This document shows, piece by piece, positions 37,742 through 49,103 of a DNA stretch of 64,000 nucleotides. Numbering within the stretch: the stretch's first letter is position 1; the number at the start of each line of letters is the position of its first letter. Source of the stretch: Hyalella azteca (Eukaryota > Arthropoda > Malacostraca > Amphipoda > Hyalellidae); contig NW_025938130.1 in assembly GCF_000764305.2 (NCBI RefSeq), positions 62,001 to 126,000 of the forward strand, in the 5' to 3' direction. A program made the translations under genes and the position numbers. The notes under the pieces were generated by a model, which was not told the DNA's origin, did not search any database, and saw nothing but the letters and a program-made list of their open reading frames with translations.

Positions 37742-39292
37742 GAAAAGAACGCTTTTCTCCCTTTTTATTGCTACGCATCAAATGCAAAAGAACGTATGAC
37801 TAAAAATATGTAATGAAGAAATAGGATACGTAATAATAAGATAATACGTGTAATAAGATAAAAGTACATGTAAATGAACAATATTCTATCATCTGAACGG
37901 GATGTATCTGTATAACAAGGAAAAGTAAAGTAAGAAACATCAATATATCATTCATTTTATTCAGGTTAGAATGAATTAGTTATGAATGCCGTTACTTGTG
38001 TCCGGTAGTAATATGGAACGGCCGTGTGAGCGCAGTCCGACAGAAGGAGATTCCATTGAGTGCTTCTTGTAATAGAATCTACATGTTCAGCCCCTGCAGG
38101 CTGAACAAGGTCTCGCTTCATGCTAGCCTCCATGGCGTGCATATGGAGGAGGCGGGTGCTCCATGGCGTGCATATGGAGGAGGCGGGTGGGCTCAACCAT
38201 TTGGATCACAAGGACGAGGTTTAATCCTAGTGATCGTGCGAATGTTTATCCTTTCGAAGACATGTTTTATTTTAGACTAAAGCAGCAACACTGGGAATGA
38301 CCACAGCATCTATGTAATGAATTTTTAGGATGCAAGCGATGAAAGCAGATCAATGTACCTCGCCATGATAAACCTATGCATTATTGTACTATGCATAGAT
38401 TAAGCCATAAATAATGAATTAATCGATTATTATATCTTTGTCACTATGCAAAAAGTATTACATTTCAGGTGACATCGTGAGTTCACGATGAGAAAATTAA
38501 TTCTTTGATGCTATGCAATTGATTGGAGAAAGTCCTATAAAAGCCTGTGCAAATTTAAATGTACACAGACACATAAACATAACGCGATGAGTTTGAAAAT
38601 TTGAACTTTAAGCTGCAATGAGCGTGTTTCAGACATAAGGTCTTTTGTAATAAAAATAATTTTTAATTTAACTTCAACTCTGTATTATGATCCTAAAATA
38701 ACTAATCGGACTGTACCTGAGAAGAAGAAAATTAATGCTAAATGTTTCGAAATTTCGAGCAACTGTCGTCTGTTTGTCTATCAATAAACAGAAAATAGAC
38801 CGCAAAACGATTTTGTCATTAATGACGTAAATGGCGAAAATGTCCATCATATTTTTTTTATTCTCCGCAAATCCAAAAATGTAAGTTATGATTTTTATCT
38901 TGTAAAGTTGGAACAACGAACACAAACAAAATTTTTTTCAAAGGACTCCGACATTCAATTATTGAAGTGTAGAACTGGCTACTGGCTACGATATTAGTAA
39001 CCCAAGCAAATTAGAAATTCGCGAATCAGAATAATAATTGCAGCAAATTTACGTCTTGCAGATTATAACAGGCGCAAATAATAAGCAGCAACTTAAAATC
39101 ACTTGACAGAAATGCGAATTCTAGAACAATATGCGGGTTATAGAAATACCTGCAAATTATGAAGAGAAGCACGACTCTATTTGTACAAAACGAGATAAAG
39201 CTAGGAATACAACGTAGAAAGACTCCAGATTACAAGAAATTAACTTTAACATTAATAACATTAATTAACAATTGAGACAGGCTTGCACCAAA
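37742..39292. other. Intron-like sequence with a 31-bp direct duplication at 38130-38190
   Basis: The unit ccatggcgtgcatatggagg plus aggcgggtgct is present twice in tandem from 38130. The rest is AT-rich with no supported exon. Confidence 0.35.
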
Positions 39293-39500
39293 TGAAAAAT
39301 ATTAATTTGCAGCATATTAACTAATTATGCATTTTATTATATGTTTGCATTGGTTGTAGTACTATTATCACCTGGAGTCAGGCAACGTAGTCCCTTGATC
39401 GATAAAAATATTAATTTGAAGCATTTAATTGTAAAATTAATGTATTTTATTATTAATTTTAATGCATTTCTATTATTTGCACCTGGAGTGAGGCGACCCA
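39293..39500 (-). repeat. Tandem duplication spanning a splice donor
   Basis: Two diverged copies of a block of about 112 bp lie side by side (about 39293-39400 and 39406-39500). Each, in plus orientation, runs aaaatattaatttg, agcat, tgcattttattat..., then cacctggagt. On the minus strand each ends an open stretch with LTPG and a donor ctccag/gtg (GT at 39482-39481 and at 39371-39370). The donors are 111 nt apart, a multiple of three, and the frame between them has no stop. Confidence 0.7.
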
Positions 39501-39708
39501 CTGCACTGCCAACCACCAGCAGGAGTGTCAGCGCCACCGTCAGGAGACAGGAGCCACTGATGCGACGTCTGCTTGGCGGGATCATAATTTTTACGTCATC
39601 CAAAGATGCGTACAAGAAGTCGTTCTGGTGATGCATATGCATCTTGTTATATTGTTTATTTTCTTGCTGCTTGTATGTCATATTAGAATTATGTGTTTTA
39701 TTACGCAT
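39483..39708 (-). CDS. Signal-peptide exon, 5' coding exon of the candidate receptor
   Basis: The frame opens with ATG at 39708 in a good insect-type context (CAAAATG). A second in-frame ATG at 39585 directly precedes a textbook signal peptide: basic start MIPPSRRRISGSC, hydrophobic core LLTVALTLLLVV, small-residue cleavage region GSAVG. The downstream ATG gives a normal signal peptide of about 29 residues; the first would add 41 polar residues. The exon leaves in phase 1 at LTPG with donor ccag/gtgcaa, the same phase as the FN3, stalk and transmembrane exons. A TATA/initiator promoter lies about 340 bp upstream. Linkage to the FN3 exon 13 kb away is inferred from strand and phase. Confidence 0.6.
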
Positions 39709-40048
39709 TTTGATGATATGGAAGATCTTCTTTTAATGAAATGCGCTTGTTTTTATTTAACTGCTGTTCGGTGTCTTAGCAGTTGTATGAAGTTCAGATA
39801 ACTGATCAAAATATTATGCTTGAATCATGTTTAAATATTTCTAATTAGAGTTTACTTATAGGACACAATCACTCTAGTTGGTTCCTTAAAAGGAGTTTAG
39901 AAACAGGAAGTAGAGTATGGTCAGTTACAAGACAAAAGAAACGTTTTCTTCTTATCGAATTAAATTCACTTGGTGTCTAGAATGTCGGTCACTTTCTTGT
40001 TAAAGATAATTTTTCACGAGATGTTCACCGCACGAGAGCTACACGTGC
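39709..40048 (-). other. Probable 5' untranslated region of the candidate receptor
   Basis: Lies between the inferred transcription start (about 40051) and the first ATG of the signal-peptide exon. No open frame or repeat of note. Confidence 0.35.
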
Positions 40049-40083
40049 ACTGATCTCGGTCACCGCGCTCACTGGGCTTTATA
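40049..40083 (-). promoter_or_regulatory. Core promoter: TATA box and arthropod initiator
   Basis: On the minus strand TATAAA begins at 40083 and TCAGT lies at 40053-40049. The initiator A falls at 40051, placing TATA at -32 to -27, the expected spacing. TCAGT is the arthropod initiator core. The site is correctly placed for the signal-peptide exon at 39708-39483. Confidence 0.5.
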
Positions 40084-40913
40084 AGCCAGCCCAGAACTGG
40101 CGCCAAATGCTCAATACTCAACGCGCCTTATTTACGATGTTCTCGGGTAACTGTCATGCAATACTTGATATATACACAAGTTGCAAATTGCGAAAATAAT
40201 TATAGAATTCGTGGCATCGTACCTGCATACAAAATAAAGTAATAACATTTGGGCATTTTCATCAGCTGAAAATGAATTGGCCGCCGCTGCTGGCAGCCGC
40301 CGCTGTTCGGTTCCAGGAAGTGTAAGCATGACGCCCACGCTTTGCTTTTGTCGGGAATGATGCAGGCAGCGTTCCAACATTCCAGTTTCCATCATTCCGA
40401 TCCTGCAGAGACTTTCATTGATGAGCGATGCTCGTAGCGGCGGGGGAATTTCCCGGAACTACAACCGCCGGCCTCCGTACGTTCGTACGGCTTCATTCAT
40501 GAAAAGTTGATGGTGCAGAAAAATGAATAGGATGCGGCTGGACGAAAAATTTCTGTCATTCAATGAATGTGAGTCATAAAAGTGGTGACAGTGTGATTGG
40601 TAATATGATTGAAACAAATGAGGAACATGACATTTCATAATTAATTGAAAATTTGAGTGAATGAGTATTTTGCAATTGAGGATTACAAGCATTACTGTCG
40701 TGACGTATGATTGGCGAATAACAGGAAATGATATTAATATTATAGATTATTTCTCGCAATAATGGGACATATTCCGCCAAGACTTTCCCAATGAGGGTAG
40801 GAGGAAGCATTCACACTTACTTATAATAGAACAATTCCTTTTCATGCAGATTATATATAGAACATTTCAAGCAAAAAGTTTTCATGCAGATTAAAGTTAA
40901 CCACCAGATTTTT
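40084..40913. other. GC-rich promoter-proximal region and flank
   Basis: From about 40260 to 40510 the sequence is unusually GC-rich for this window and contains several CpG, gccgccgctg runs and the perfect palindrome CCGTACGTTCGTACGG (40475-40490). It could be upstream control sequence of the minus-strand gene. Open frames here are not recognised. Confidence 0.3.
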
Positions 40914-41041
40914 AGCGCATTTTCTCATTTATGAAAAAATGTACTCCTGTGCTCGCCATGTCCGTCCGTGACTTCACGTTTTCGTCGACGAGAAAATGCG
41001 CTCTCTGTCACTCACTGCAGTAAGTACCGAGTTATATTTTT
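40914..41041 (-). repeat. Interspersed GGAC-core repeat, copy 4 (inverted)
   Basis: Plus-strand order: agcgcattttctcatttatg, gtgctcgccatgtccgtccg, gttttcgtcgacgagaaaat, gcgctctctgtcactcactg, cagtaagtaccgagttatat. The microsatellite is reduced to two units, so this copy best shows the family core without expansion. Confidence 0.85.
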
Positions 41042-42602
41042 CATTTTTTTCCAACTATGAAGATACAAATTTTGCATTTACACAGTTAAATTAAAAAATT
41101 ATTGCATGATTGCTGAAGATTCATCTTTTCTCTGGCTTATATTGTGTTTTAGGAACCGATACAAACAGCGAGTTAGGGAAACATGAGTCATGAGGTGAGT
41201 CTGCCTGTCTCGGTCCCCTCACTCCTGCTCCCTCATGGATCGATGGTGAGGGTGATTTAGGGAATGGTGATGGCAGATTACCATCAATCATCATTACATC
41301 CGAGAGAGAAGAAAGGCTCAAGCGTTTATACGACCAAGCTACGAGCCAGTCTTGAACGAGGAAATTCATTGGTACGCCGTGAGTCTACGGAAACTAATTC
41401 CAAGATTTCATTATTTTCACGTTTATTTTAGGTGAGGTGATATGGAAAAAATATCAATCGATTATGCTGACAATTTTAGAAGAATATTCACGCAAAAGCA
41501 AGTTGGAAAAATGTAAGCATATTTTTCGTTGCATGTATTGTTTGATTTTGTTCTAGCTAAATTTAGTTCGGTAACAGGCTTAACATACCTGGCGGTGAGA
41601 GTTAAACACCGAAATTCCCTTTAATGTTCAAACATGACGAGCAGTTCTGCGTATAAAATAGAATTCACCCACAATAAATTATTCCCAAACCTTTACTTAC
41701 GAGCATAAACGCAAAGTCATGTAAAGAAAGACAGAAAATGTACATCTAATTTGAGTACGACGTGAACATCCTTATAACACTAATATGTTTTGTGCGGAGT
41801 ATTCATTAATAGACTCATTGATCTATCTTTTATAGTCAAGGAATAACATTAATAAACTCAGAAGCAATAATCCAAAGCATTATCCCTCACGACTTTGGTA
41901 GGAAGCCACCAAACAAACAATTCAACAGGAACGCCGAACAGAAGCCAACATCCAAACACATTCGCTCAGCAAACAGTGGCGTTGTGTGGTGGCCAAATAC
42001 AGCCAACAATCAACAGAGCGACAACGCTTCTGTCCGCCCACATAGAAGCTCTGACGAACATATATTCATCATTATCAACGAACATACCAAAACAATTATG
42101 GAAAATATTGAGGAAAATGGATAAAAATTATAACGTAGAAAAACCGACGTCATTCTGCGCAAATATCCCAGCCAAAACGATTAATTGGCAAGTCACCTGC
42201 AAATTCGTATATGAGCCAACGAAATTCATAATTAGACATTATCTGAGGATGAATTAATATTTACGTTCATTTAATTAAATTTTACGTCGCATATATGGCA
42301 AATTTTTTATATATTTTTTTCATTTCCAGCGATCATTTCATTTTTCCAGCGATGTTTCACTGCTGGCTATTATTGATTTTCCAAAAATTTATATTTTAAA
42401 ATTTGTCGAATTTTTTACTCCAAAACTTCCTTTTACATAGCATAGCGGAAGCTTGTTTATGACGCTGTTTCAGTGATATTTTATATTTAGCCATACTCTC
42501 GTGATAATTTCAATATCTCCACAGGTTTGTCAAAAATTCTGGAGTGGATGTGTCATTGCTAATCCAATTTCCACTACATCATTTTATTCTGTACCTGTTT
42601 TA
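41042..42602. other. Gene-free stretch
   Basis: The 120-codon plus-strand frame at 41895-42257 overlaps a degenerate Asn/Gln/Thr-rich stretch with loosely repeated aacaa and ccaac words. It has no domain and is not called. Confidence 0.3.
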
Positions 42603-42794
42603 TTAGTTTTCTTCGTCTTCGACTTCCTTATTTTGTGCTCGTGACTGTTTCTTCCTCCAGCATTGCCTAAAGAACCGAGGAACCATTAAAATTCCACCAA
42701 GAACTAGAAGGAGAGCCAAAAAACCGAAGCCAAACGCCAAAACAAGAACTAGATGAACAGCTAAAGAATTGAGGCTACCGTAAAACACCACCAT
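42603..42794 (-). CDS. Unidentified ORF with a membrane segment and charged tail
   Basis: The 63-codon minus-strand frame starts MVVFYGSLNSLAVHLV and continues through a hydrophobic segment (LVLAFGFGFLALLLVLGG). It then turns basic (RQCWRKKQSR) and ends with acidic KEVEDEEN and a stop. An AATAAA overlaps the end region just downstream (about 42594-42599). The layout suggests a single-pass membrane protein terminus. However, the plus strand here is a loose purine-rich repeat with recurring aagaactaga, which would produce a hydrophobic frame on the other strand by chance. No family recognised. Confidence 0.22.
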   Translation of the reverse strand: MVVFYGSLNSLAVHLVLVLAFGFGFLALLLVLGGILMVPRFFRQCWRKKQSRAQNKEVEDEEN

Positions 42795-44689
42795 GAACTA
42801 GAATAACAACAAACTAACGTAGGTTCTCAGAAAACCTAACATAAGAACAAGAAAACGATCTTGAGAATAAAGGCTCCTTTGATATCTAGAACTAGAAAAG
42901 AACCAGAGAGCGACCAGAGTTTTGTGGCGTGACGGCCGCGCACGGCAACTGCGACTCTGTCATTGGATTCTTCGTCTGTAACGCGATTATGGGACAAAAA
43001 TAGGCACTGCCAGTGTGGCAAATTGGCGTTAACTCTCTACCTGGAGCGGGTCTGGTGAAAATAGTGTACGTAATGGTGCACAAATGTAGAAGATATCCTG
43101 CATAGATTTCAAGTGAAAATAGTGAGCATTAGGGTGCAGAATTAAATATTATTCTATATAAAGAAATGGTAAGAAATGTATAATGGTGTAAAAATTTTAG
43201 GAAGAGGATATCATTCACAGAGATTTGGTCAATATATAGTCATTAAATATATGTAGTAAAATCACTAGAATGTACTTATCATGATCTTAGGTCTAATTTA
43301 CATTGCACCGGTAGATGACCAAAACAAAAATGGGAAAACAGTAAAAAGAAATATGAAATAACTTAAAGAATAAATATAAGAAATAGAAATAGTAGATATC
43401 GTACACAAACATATGTATAAAATAAAGAGCTAATGGGCATACATATTAAAAATGAGGTATCCTATAAGGTATTGTTAGAAGAGTGAGCATAACAGTAGCA
43501 GGCATTTCAGGAAAACGGTATCCTCCATAGAGGCGATAGAATAACTATGCTAAATGCTAGTAAAGCGTTGATTCGTAAAACCTAGATATGGAATAATGGA
43601 TGCTCCTCGCTATAACACGGATAAAATGCAGGGTGGGATGAAAATTTTATTAAAGGAGAAATTGGAAATCATGGGTTAGACGAATAAATGATAACACGTG
43701 TAAAGAAATCGTACGAATAAAATAAAGAATACATGTGTTAAAGATTAATTTCAGAAACAAATCCGCGAGAAGAGAGAGATATATATGAGAAACATACATT
43801 CGTGAAAACAAAAAATGAAGAAAATTTAATTTCAATGTCAAAAATCCCAACGTTTGAAAAAGAATGTTAGAAATCTACTAGATATTTTCAGAACTTAAAT
43901 AAAGCATAAAAATAATTGTGGAACAACCTTATTTTCCTACGTTCAGCCTACGAGTACTGAAAAAGCCCACGTGTTTTGCCGAACGCCAAAAAAATCGCAC
44001 GGCTTTCTTATTTTGCAGCGGCCTGGAAACCAGACTTCAGGAAAACTCGACTGGCGGCGAATATTCCGAGAAATGTTCACAATTAGAAGCTCCCTCACCT
44101 TTAATTAAAATGAGGCAGCTCGCCATAGCCGACCCACGGATCCTGTCATAATTTTGTGGTTGAGCGAGCAACACGATTTACGCTCAGTATCTTTATCTAT
44201 TGGTGAAGTTAAATGAATAATGATCCAATATTATACTAAACATTATAAATATTTGTTCATAGTTCGCAGAGCTTCACAATTCTTATCACACTCATGAATT
44301 CCAAGTGTAGAAGGGTGTCAAATTCCTCGTCACCAAAGTGGGCTTACTTAAAAGAAGAACATAATTTCAGCAAAATTTTTGAATATTCCGGCAGAGGCTA
44401 AAAAAATCACTAAATAAGGTTAGAATTTATCTCCAGGAGCATCTAAAATTTATATTAAAATAGATAGATTTGATGTCATTCGTTACAAGGAACATTTGCA
44501 TTTATTTATTTGATCATAATAAAATTAATCAATGACATATAGGTGCATGCCGCTTGTGGGCTCGCAATGTTATCGGTCACGAAGTGCGATGCTGGGGCGG
44601 CCGTTGCGTAGATGAAGAGTCACTTGTGAAGGGAGCCTTGAAGGCAATTAGAGCTTTGCGCTGCGCTTCGAATTTGCGTTCATCACTAC
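42795..44689. other. Gene-free AT-rich stretch
   Basis: No exon, RNA gene or strong repeat. Short frames such as 43918-44151 are not supported by any motif. Confidence 0.3.
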
Positions 44690-44905
44690 AGTGGACCACG
44701 TGAACCTACATACTAGTGAGCCACGTGAACCTCTAGTGAGCCACTTGAACCCTGTAGTGAGCCACGTGAATCCAGCGCCGTACTACATGAACCCTGTGGT
44801 GAGCCACATGAACCCTGTAATGGGCCTCGTGAACCCTGTACTGGGCCACGTGTACCAAGCATCCGTCTACGTACAACCAGCATCAGACCGCTTGAACACT
44901 GCAGC
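44690..44905. repeat. 21-bp minisatellite with CACGTG cores
   Basis: About ten diverged units of agtgagccacgtgaaccctg plus t. Several keep the E-box CACGTG. The open frame translated as SHVNPV-like repeats is a by-product of the 21-bp period. Period and palindromic core echo the array at 19470-20088, though the flanking unit sequence differs. Confidence 0.85.
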
Positions 44906-45404
44906 AGACCACGTAAGCCCGTGGCACAGCAGCAACTACGCATCATTGTTCTGGAATAAAACGAGTGTAATGAGTCAAAACTCCCTACACATTTACGAGC
45001 TGCACATCAGATTTTTAATGTGTAGATAAATAAATCGTAGTATTTCCTTCATCGCGGACAGAAGGAAACAATCAGTAATGACATTGTCTGTTCGGGAGTC
45101 TCCCAATGCAAAAATTGGGAGAACCACTGCCGGGAAATAAACCACTGCCGGGTATTGAAATATTTCTACTGTCTACCAATTTCAGCAAGAAAACCACTTA
45201 GAATATTTCGTATGTGAAGCAAATCTCACATGGTTATTTTCCCCAATTTGTCTCAGAATCACAGATTGTATACGCGTACATATAGGAAATCCAGCGTGGG
45301 ACTCGAGTAGGATTTGCAGGCTTGGGCGAGCGTGGTTCTCATTACGGAGATAATAAGCCCATTTAGCAGCATCATTAATCAGAACGTCGTAATCGGCAAG
45401 CTCG

Positions 45405-45535
45405 GCTGCACCAAACCAGAGACGTCGAACAGCCGAGGCGGGACAAACCAGAGACTTCGGGACGACGGAGGCACAATTCAGACATCTTGAAAACTAAATC
45501 ATAATTCAGTGACGTCGGGACGACTGAAGCAGAAT
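45405..45535. repeat. Degenerate minisatellite, about 33-36-bp period
   Basis: Three to four units of caaaccagagacgtcgggac plus gacggaggc, increasingly diverged. Confidence 0.65.
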
Positions 45536-46800
45536 CCCAAGAAATACATGGGCAAAAATTGTCCAAATCGCAACACATCCTGCACGTAGCTCTGATACGA
45601 CTTTTTTGCCGGATCAAACTAGCTTAACATGACCCATAAAAGGGCAAGAAGTGCATCATTTTTTTGCACACAGTCTCACTGGCTTCTCAAGTGCAGTCGC
45701 CAAGCTCGTATAGTCTCCTCATTTGTGCAAAACCCCTCGCGTTCACGTTTCCTGCAAAACCTCGTCGTAGGGCGTTTCTTTCTGGTTCGCAATTATTGAT
45801 AACTAACTGCCACTGTAGGACCTGAAGTTGCGACGAAATCGTTTGGAATCAATAAATTGAAATAAATGTTTATATAATAATAAATTACCTCAATGCCATG
45901 CTAATTTTTTTAAAGCTATTAATATTTTACAGCTAGGCTGAATCTAAAATAGTTGAAAAAATGAAAGACGGAACTATAAGCCTCCCTTGACACCTCCAAT
46001 ATAATCATAAATAACATTATATAATGTAGCATCGGCAAATAAAGCTCAAAGCGGAACTCCATTCATTAAGAAGCTATCCAATTCCTGTGCGCTCAAATTT
46101 TGATTTCCGTGTAAAAACAAGTGATTGATTTAAGTGCCACTCCTCATGAGGCTACGTGACAGCTTAATGCAAAGGAATACTGATTGTAAAACCCCCTTAA
46201 GCACTTATTATTTGCACTAATATTTTGACGTATAGTTGAAAAGTAAATATATGTTCCAATCTTGTCTATTAAATAGATAGCAAGGTCCAAAAGCTATAGA
46301 ATATATGTACTTGCAGATCGATAGCAGTACTCCTGCATTCAAGAATATCTAAGTTCTATTTGAAAAAATATTTCCTCCGAAAATCGTCATATTATGCGAA
46401 ATGTGGCGTTAGTTTCCCGAGAAGTGAGCGACTTCAGTACGTGAACAAAGTATCTAGTAATTTTTGTCAAAGTTGTCATGATTCACGTTTGTTTCAAAGG
46501 AAAGTATAGTTGCCGTCAGGAGTTCCTAGTAGTGTTATCAGTAGCAGAATATATTGCTCTTCTTCACACATGACTAGGTTGTTCGGATATGAGAGCTGAG
46601 ACAGCATTCTCAGAAATGAAGCCCACGCTACAACGCTTCATACTGGCACTCTCTCAGAAAAAATGCTTCATGTGAACCAAAACACGCATTTGATGTAAAC
46701 CAAAACCTGGACGGGCGTCCAGATAAGAACGGGTGGTCGGTCATAGACCAAGGGAATTGAATAGAGCGGAGACATCACAATTGATGCGGCCACTTCAAAC
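45536..46800. other. Gene-free stretch
   Basis: I see nothing that can be supported as a gene, RNA or mobile element. Confidence 0.3.
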
Positions 46801-47108
46801 GCAGTAGCCGCGACGCAGTAGTCGCGAAGCAGTAGTCGCGACGCAGTAGTCGCGAAGAAGTAGTCGCGACGCAGTAGTCGCGACGCAGTAGCCGCGAAGC
46901 AGTAGTCGCGAAGAAGTAGTCGCGAAGGAGTAGTCGCGAAGCAGTAGTCGCGAAGGAGTAGTCGCGAAGCAGTAGTCGCGAAGAAGTAGTCGCGACGCAG
47001 TAGTCGCGACGCAGTAGTCGCGACGCAATAGTCGCGACGCAGTAGTCGCGACGCAATAGTCGCGACGCAGTAGTCGCGTAGCAGTAGAAGTGGAGCAGTA
47101 GTCGCGTA
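46801..47108. repeat. 14-bp minisatellite with TCGCGA core
   Basis: About 22 units of gcagtagtcgcgac, with variation gac/gaa/gta at the end. Each unit contains the palindrome TCGCGA. Frames remain open on the minus strand because three units make 42 nt without stops; the apparent Arg/Tyr/Leu repeat protein is not real. Confidence 0.95.
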
Positions 47109-47540
47109 ATAACGTGAAAACATTGAGAAGATGTCGTGTACGTCATAGACAAAACTGATCGGATTGTTATATGGGTTTGAGGCTGGAAAATAGAAGGCAA
47201 TGCTCTATTGATTATGATGCCTTAGCCCCGTAGTGAAGTGAACCATATTGTGAGTGAAGATTAAATTAGTTCTAATTTAAAAAAAATTTTGTACCTGCCT
47301 GTCAGTTTCGATCACCGGTACAGGGGACTGTACGGAACACGATTATAAATAGACTATTTTATGAATAGTCTATTATAAATAACTATTTTATCATTTGAGC
47401 CCAGCTACAAATTTCCCAACTTTCATCTCAGGGACGAATTTCATTTTGGTTACATGGTAAAAATATTGGCGCCTGTCGGGTCCTGAATATGACGAACGTT
47501 CGAGTTGACGCGTTGCGGAGACTTTCACCGAACAGAAGGT

Positions 47541-47750
47541 AGGAAGGATTACTTGGGAAATCCTTGCTAATCGCTGACTCTCTCTCTTCCTAGCCTACGA
47601 AAGCGAATATAGGAAGGATTACTTGGAAATCCCTGCTAATCGCTGACTCTCTCTCTTCCTAGCCTACGAAAACGAATATAGGAAGGATTACTTGGAAATC
47701 CTTGCTAATCGCTGACTCTCTCTCCTCCTAGCCTACGAAAACACGGCACA
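47541..47750. repeat. Tandem triplication, about 69-70-bp unit
   Basis: Three near-identical units begin at 47541, 47611 and 47680 with aggaaggattacttggaaat and include cgctgactctctctcttcct. The low divergence suggests recent origin. Confidence 0.9.
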
Positions 47751-48860
47751 TTTTTCCTTCCTCGTGTACGGCTTAAAATATCAACCTGATGGCCACGAGT
47801 TCGGTCCCCCGGACCCACAGGAATATCAGAGCAAACGATGGCTACCACAGAGATTAGTTAGAGCGCTGAAGCGAGCGGATCTAATGAAACTTCAAGCCCT
47901 GTAGTGGTAAAAAATATTAGGCTTTGATGGCTTTTGCCTGACTAATTGATGGATAAAAGGTGTACTGCATTGGTCGTCCAATCGAATTTCAATCTTTTAT
48001 TGTGGTAAAACCGTAAAGCGGAATTGAAAAAATTACAGAGCAGATTATTATATACTATATTAGTGCTAGGTTATGATTGCTAAATTAATCGCGCCAATTT
48101 CATTAGGCAATTTGCATCATCATCTTCGTTCAACAAGCAAGATAAGTTTAAGCAACCGATAAAATGAAGAATTCAAAAAATTCACGAATCAAATAGACGC
48201 CACTTTCATGTGTAAACTCAGCACCAGAGCTCAACAAAAAAATATGAAAATATTCCTGCGAGAAAAAGTATTTTAAGACAACTGATCGTCTTACGAAGCG
48301 ACTATAGCTCCTCTCAAACAAGCAAACAAAACAAGAACTATCAGAAAATAGTTTCCTGGAAGAATAGGCTTCTTTCAGCAAACGACATCGAATTTGTTGA
48401 TGGAAGTCAGCGGCCTGCGTCGAAGACTGTGTTAGTTTTGTGAAATAAGTTAGAGACCGGCAGCAGATCAAGGCGCTTCCAAGAAACAATCTAACTTGTT
48501 AGCAGGCGGTGGGCAGACGAGCTTCCTTAGCTCATCCGGCCCGGAGTGAGACCAATCAGTAGCTTCTAGGAACCATACCATAAAGGGTGTCTGGTGAGGA
48601 TTTACCCTATCAGAAGGTGTCCATAAAGGGCCATCGGGAGGTGTCCATAAAGGGGCATCTGAGGCTGAGGACGGCCGTGGGGAGCGGTATTAGGGGCTGG
48701 TATGGGAGCTTAAGTGATGGGGAAGCACCTGCTCTCCAATGAGGATCTCGTGCCAGCAAGGAAACTAAATTCGAACGAGGAAAAAAATACTGACAGAAAA
48801 AGTCAACCTTAGAAATGCGGCCGCAATTTTGCAAAGTTCTAAGAAATATCAATGAATATT
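47751..48860. other. Gene-free stretch
   Basis: The 113-codon minus frame at 48148-48489 is Phe/Ser-rich without any motif and is not called. A 19-bp imperfect duplication (ggtgtccataaagggccatc) lies near 48617-48652. Confidence 0.3.
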
Positions 48861-49103
48861 GGAAGAAAGTATATAGTTGTATAGAGAAGGAAGTTATAAT
48901 TGTGCAGTGAAGGAAAGTATAGCTGTAAACTGAAAGAAAGTGTAGCTGTGTAATGAAGGAAAGTATAGTTGTATAATGAAGGAAAGTATAGTTGTATAAT
49001 GAAGGGAAGTATAGTTGTATAATGAGAGAAAGTATAGTTGTATGAGTATAAAGAAGGGAAGTATAGCTGTATAATGAAGGGAAGTACAGTTGTACAGTGA
49101 GAG
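48861..49103. repeat. 23-bp minisatellite
   Basis: About ten units of gaaagtatagttgtataatg plus aag, with a few insertions. The Tyr/Phe/Leu-rich minus-strand frames come from it. Confidence 0.9.

Noticed and set aside
41895..42257. 120-codon plus-strand ORF
   Set aside because: Low-complexity Asn/Thr/Gln-rich text over a loosely repeated stretch, no motif.
46668..47200. Arg/Tyr/Leu repeat proteins on the minus strand
   Set aside because: Translations of the 14-bp minisatellite in several frames, with no start or splice support.
48148..48489. 113-codon minus-strand ORF
   Set aside because: Phe/Ser-rich without domains; no splice or polyadenylation support.
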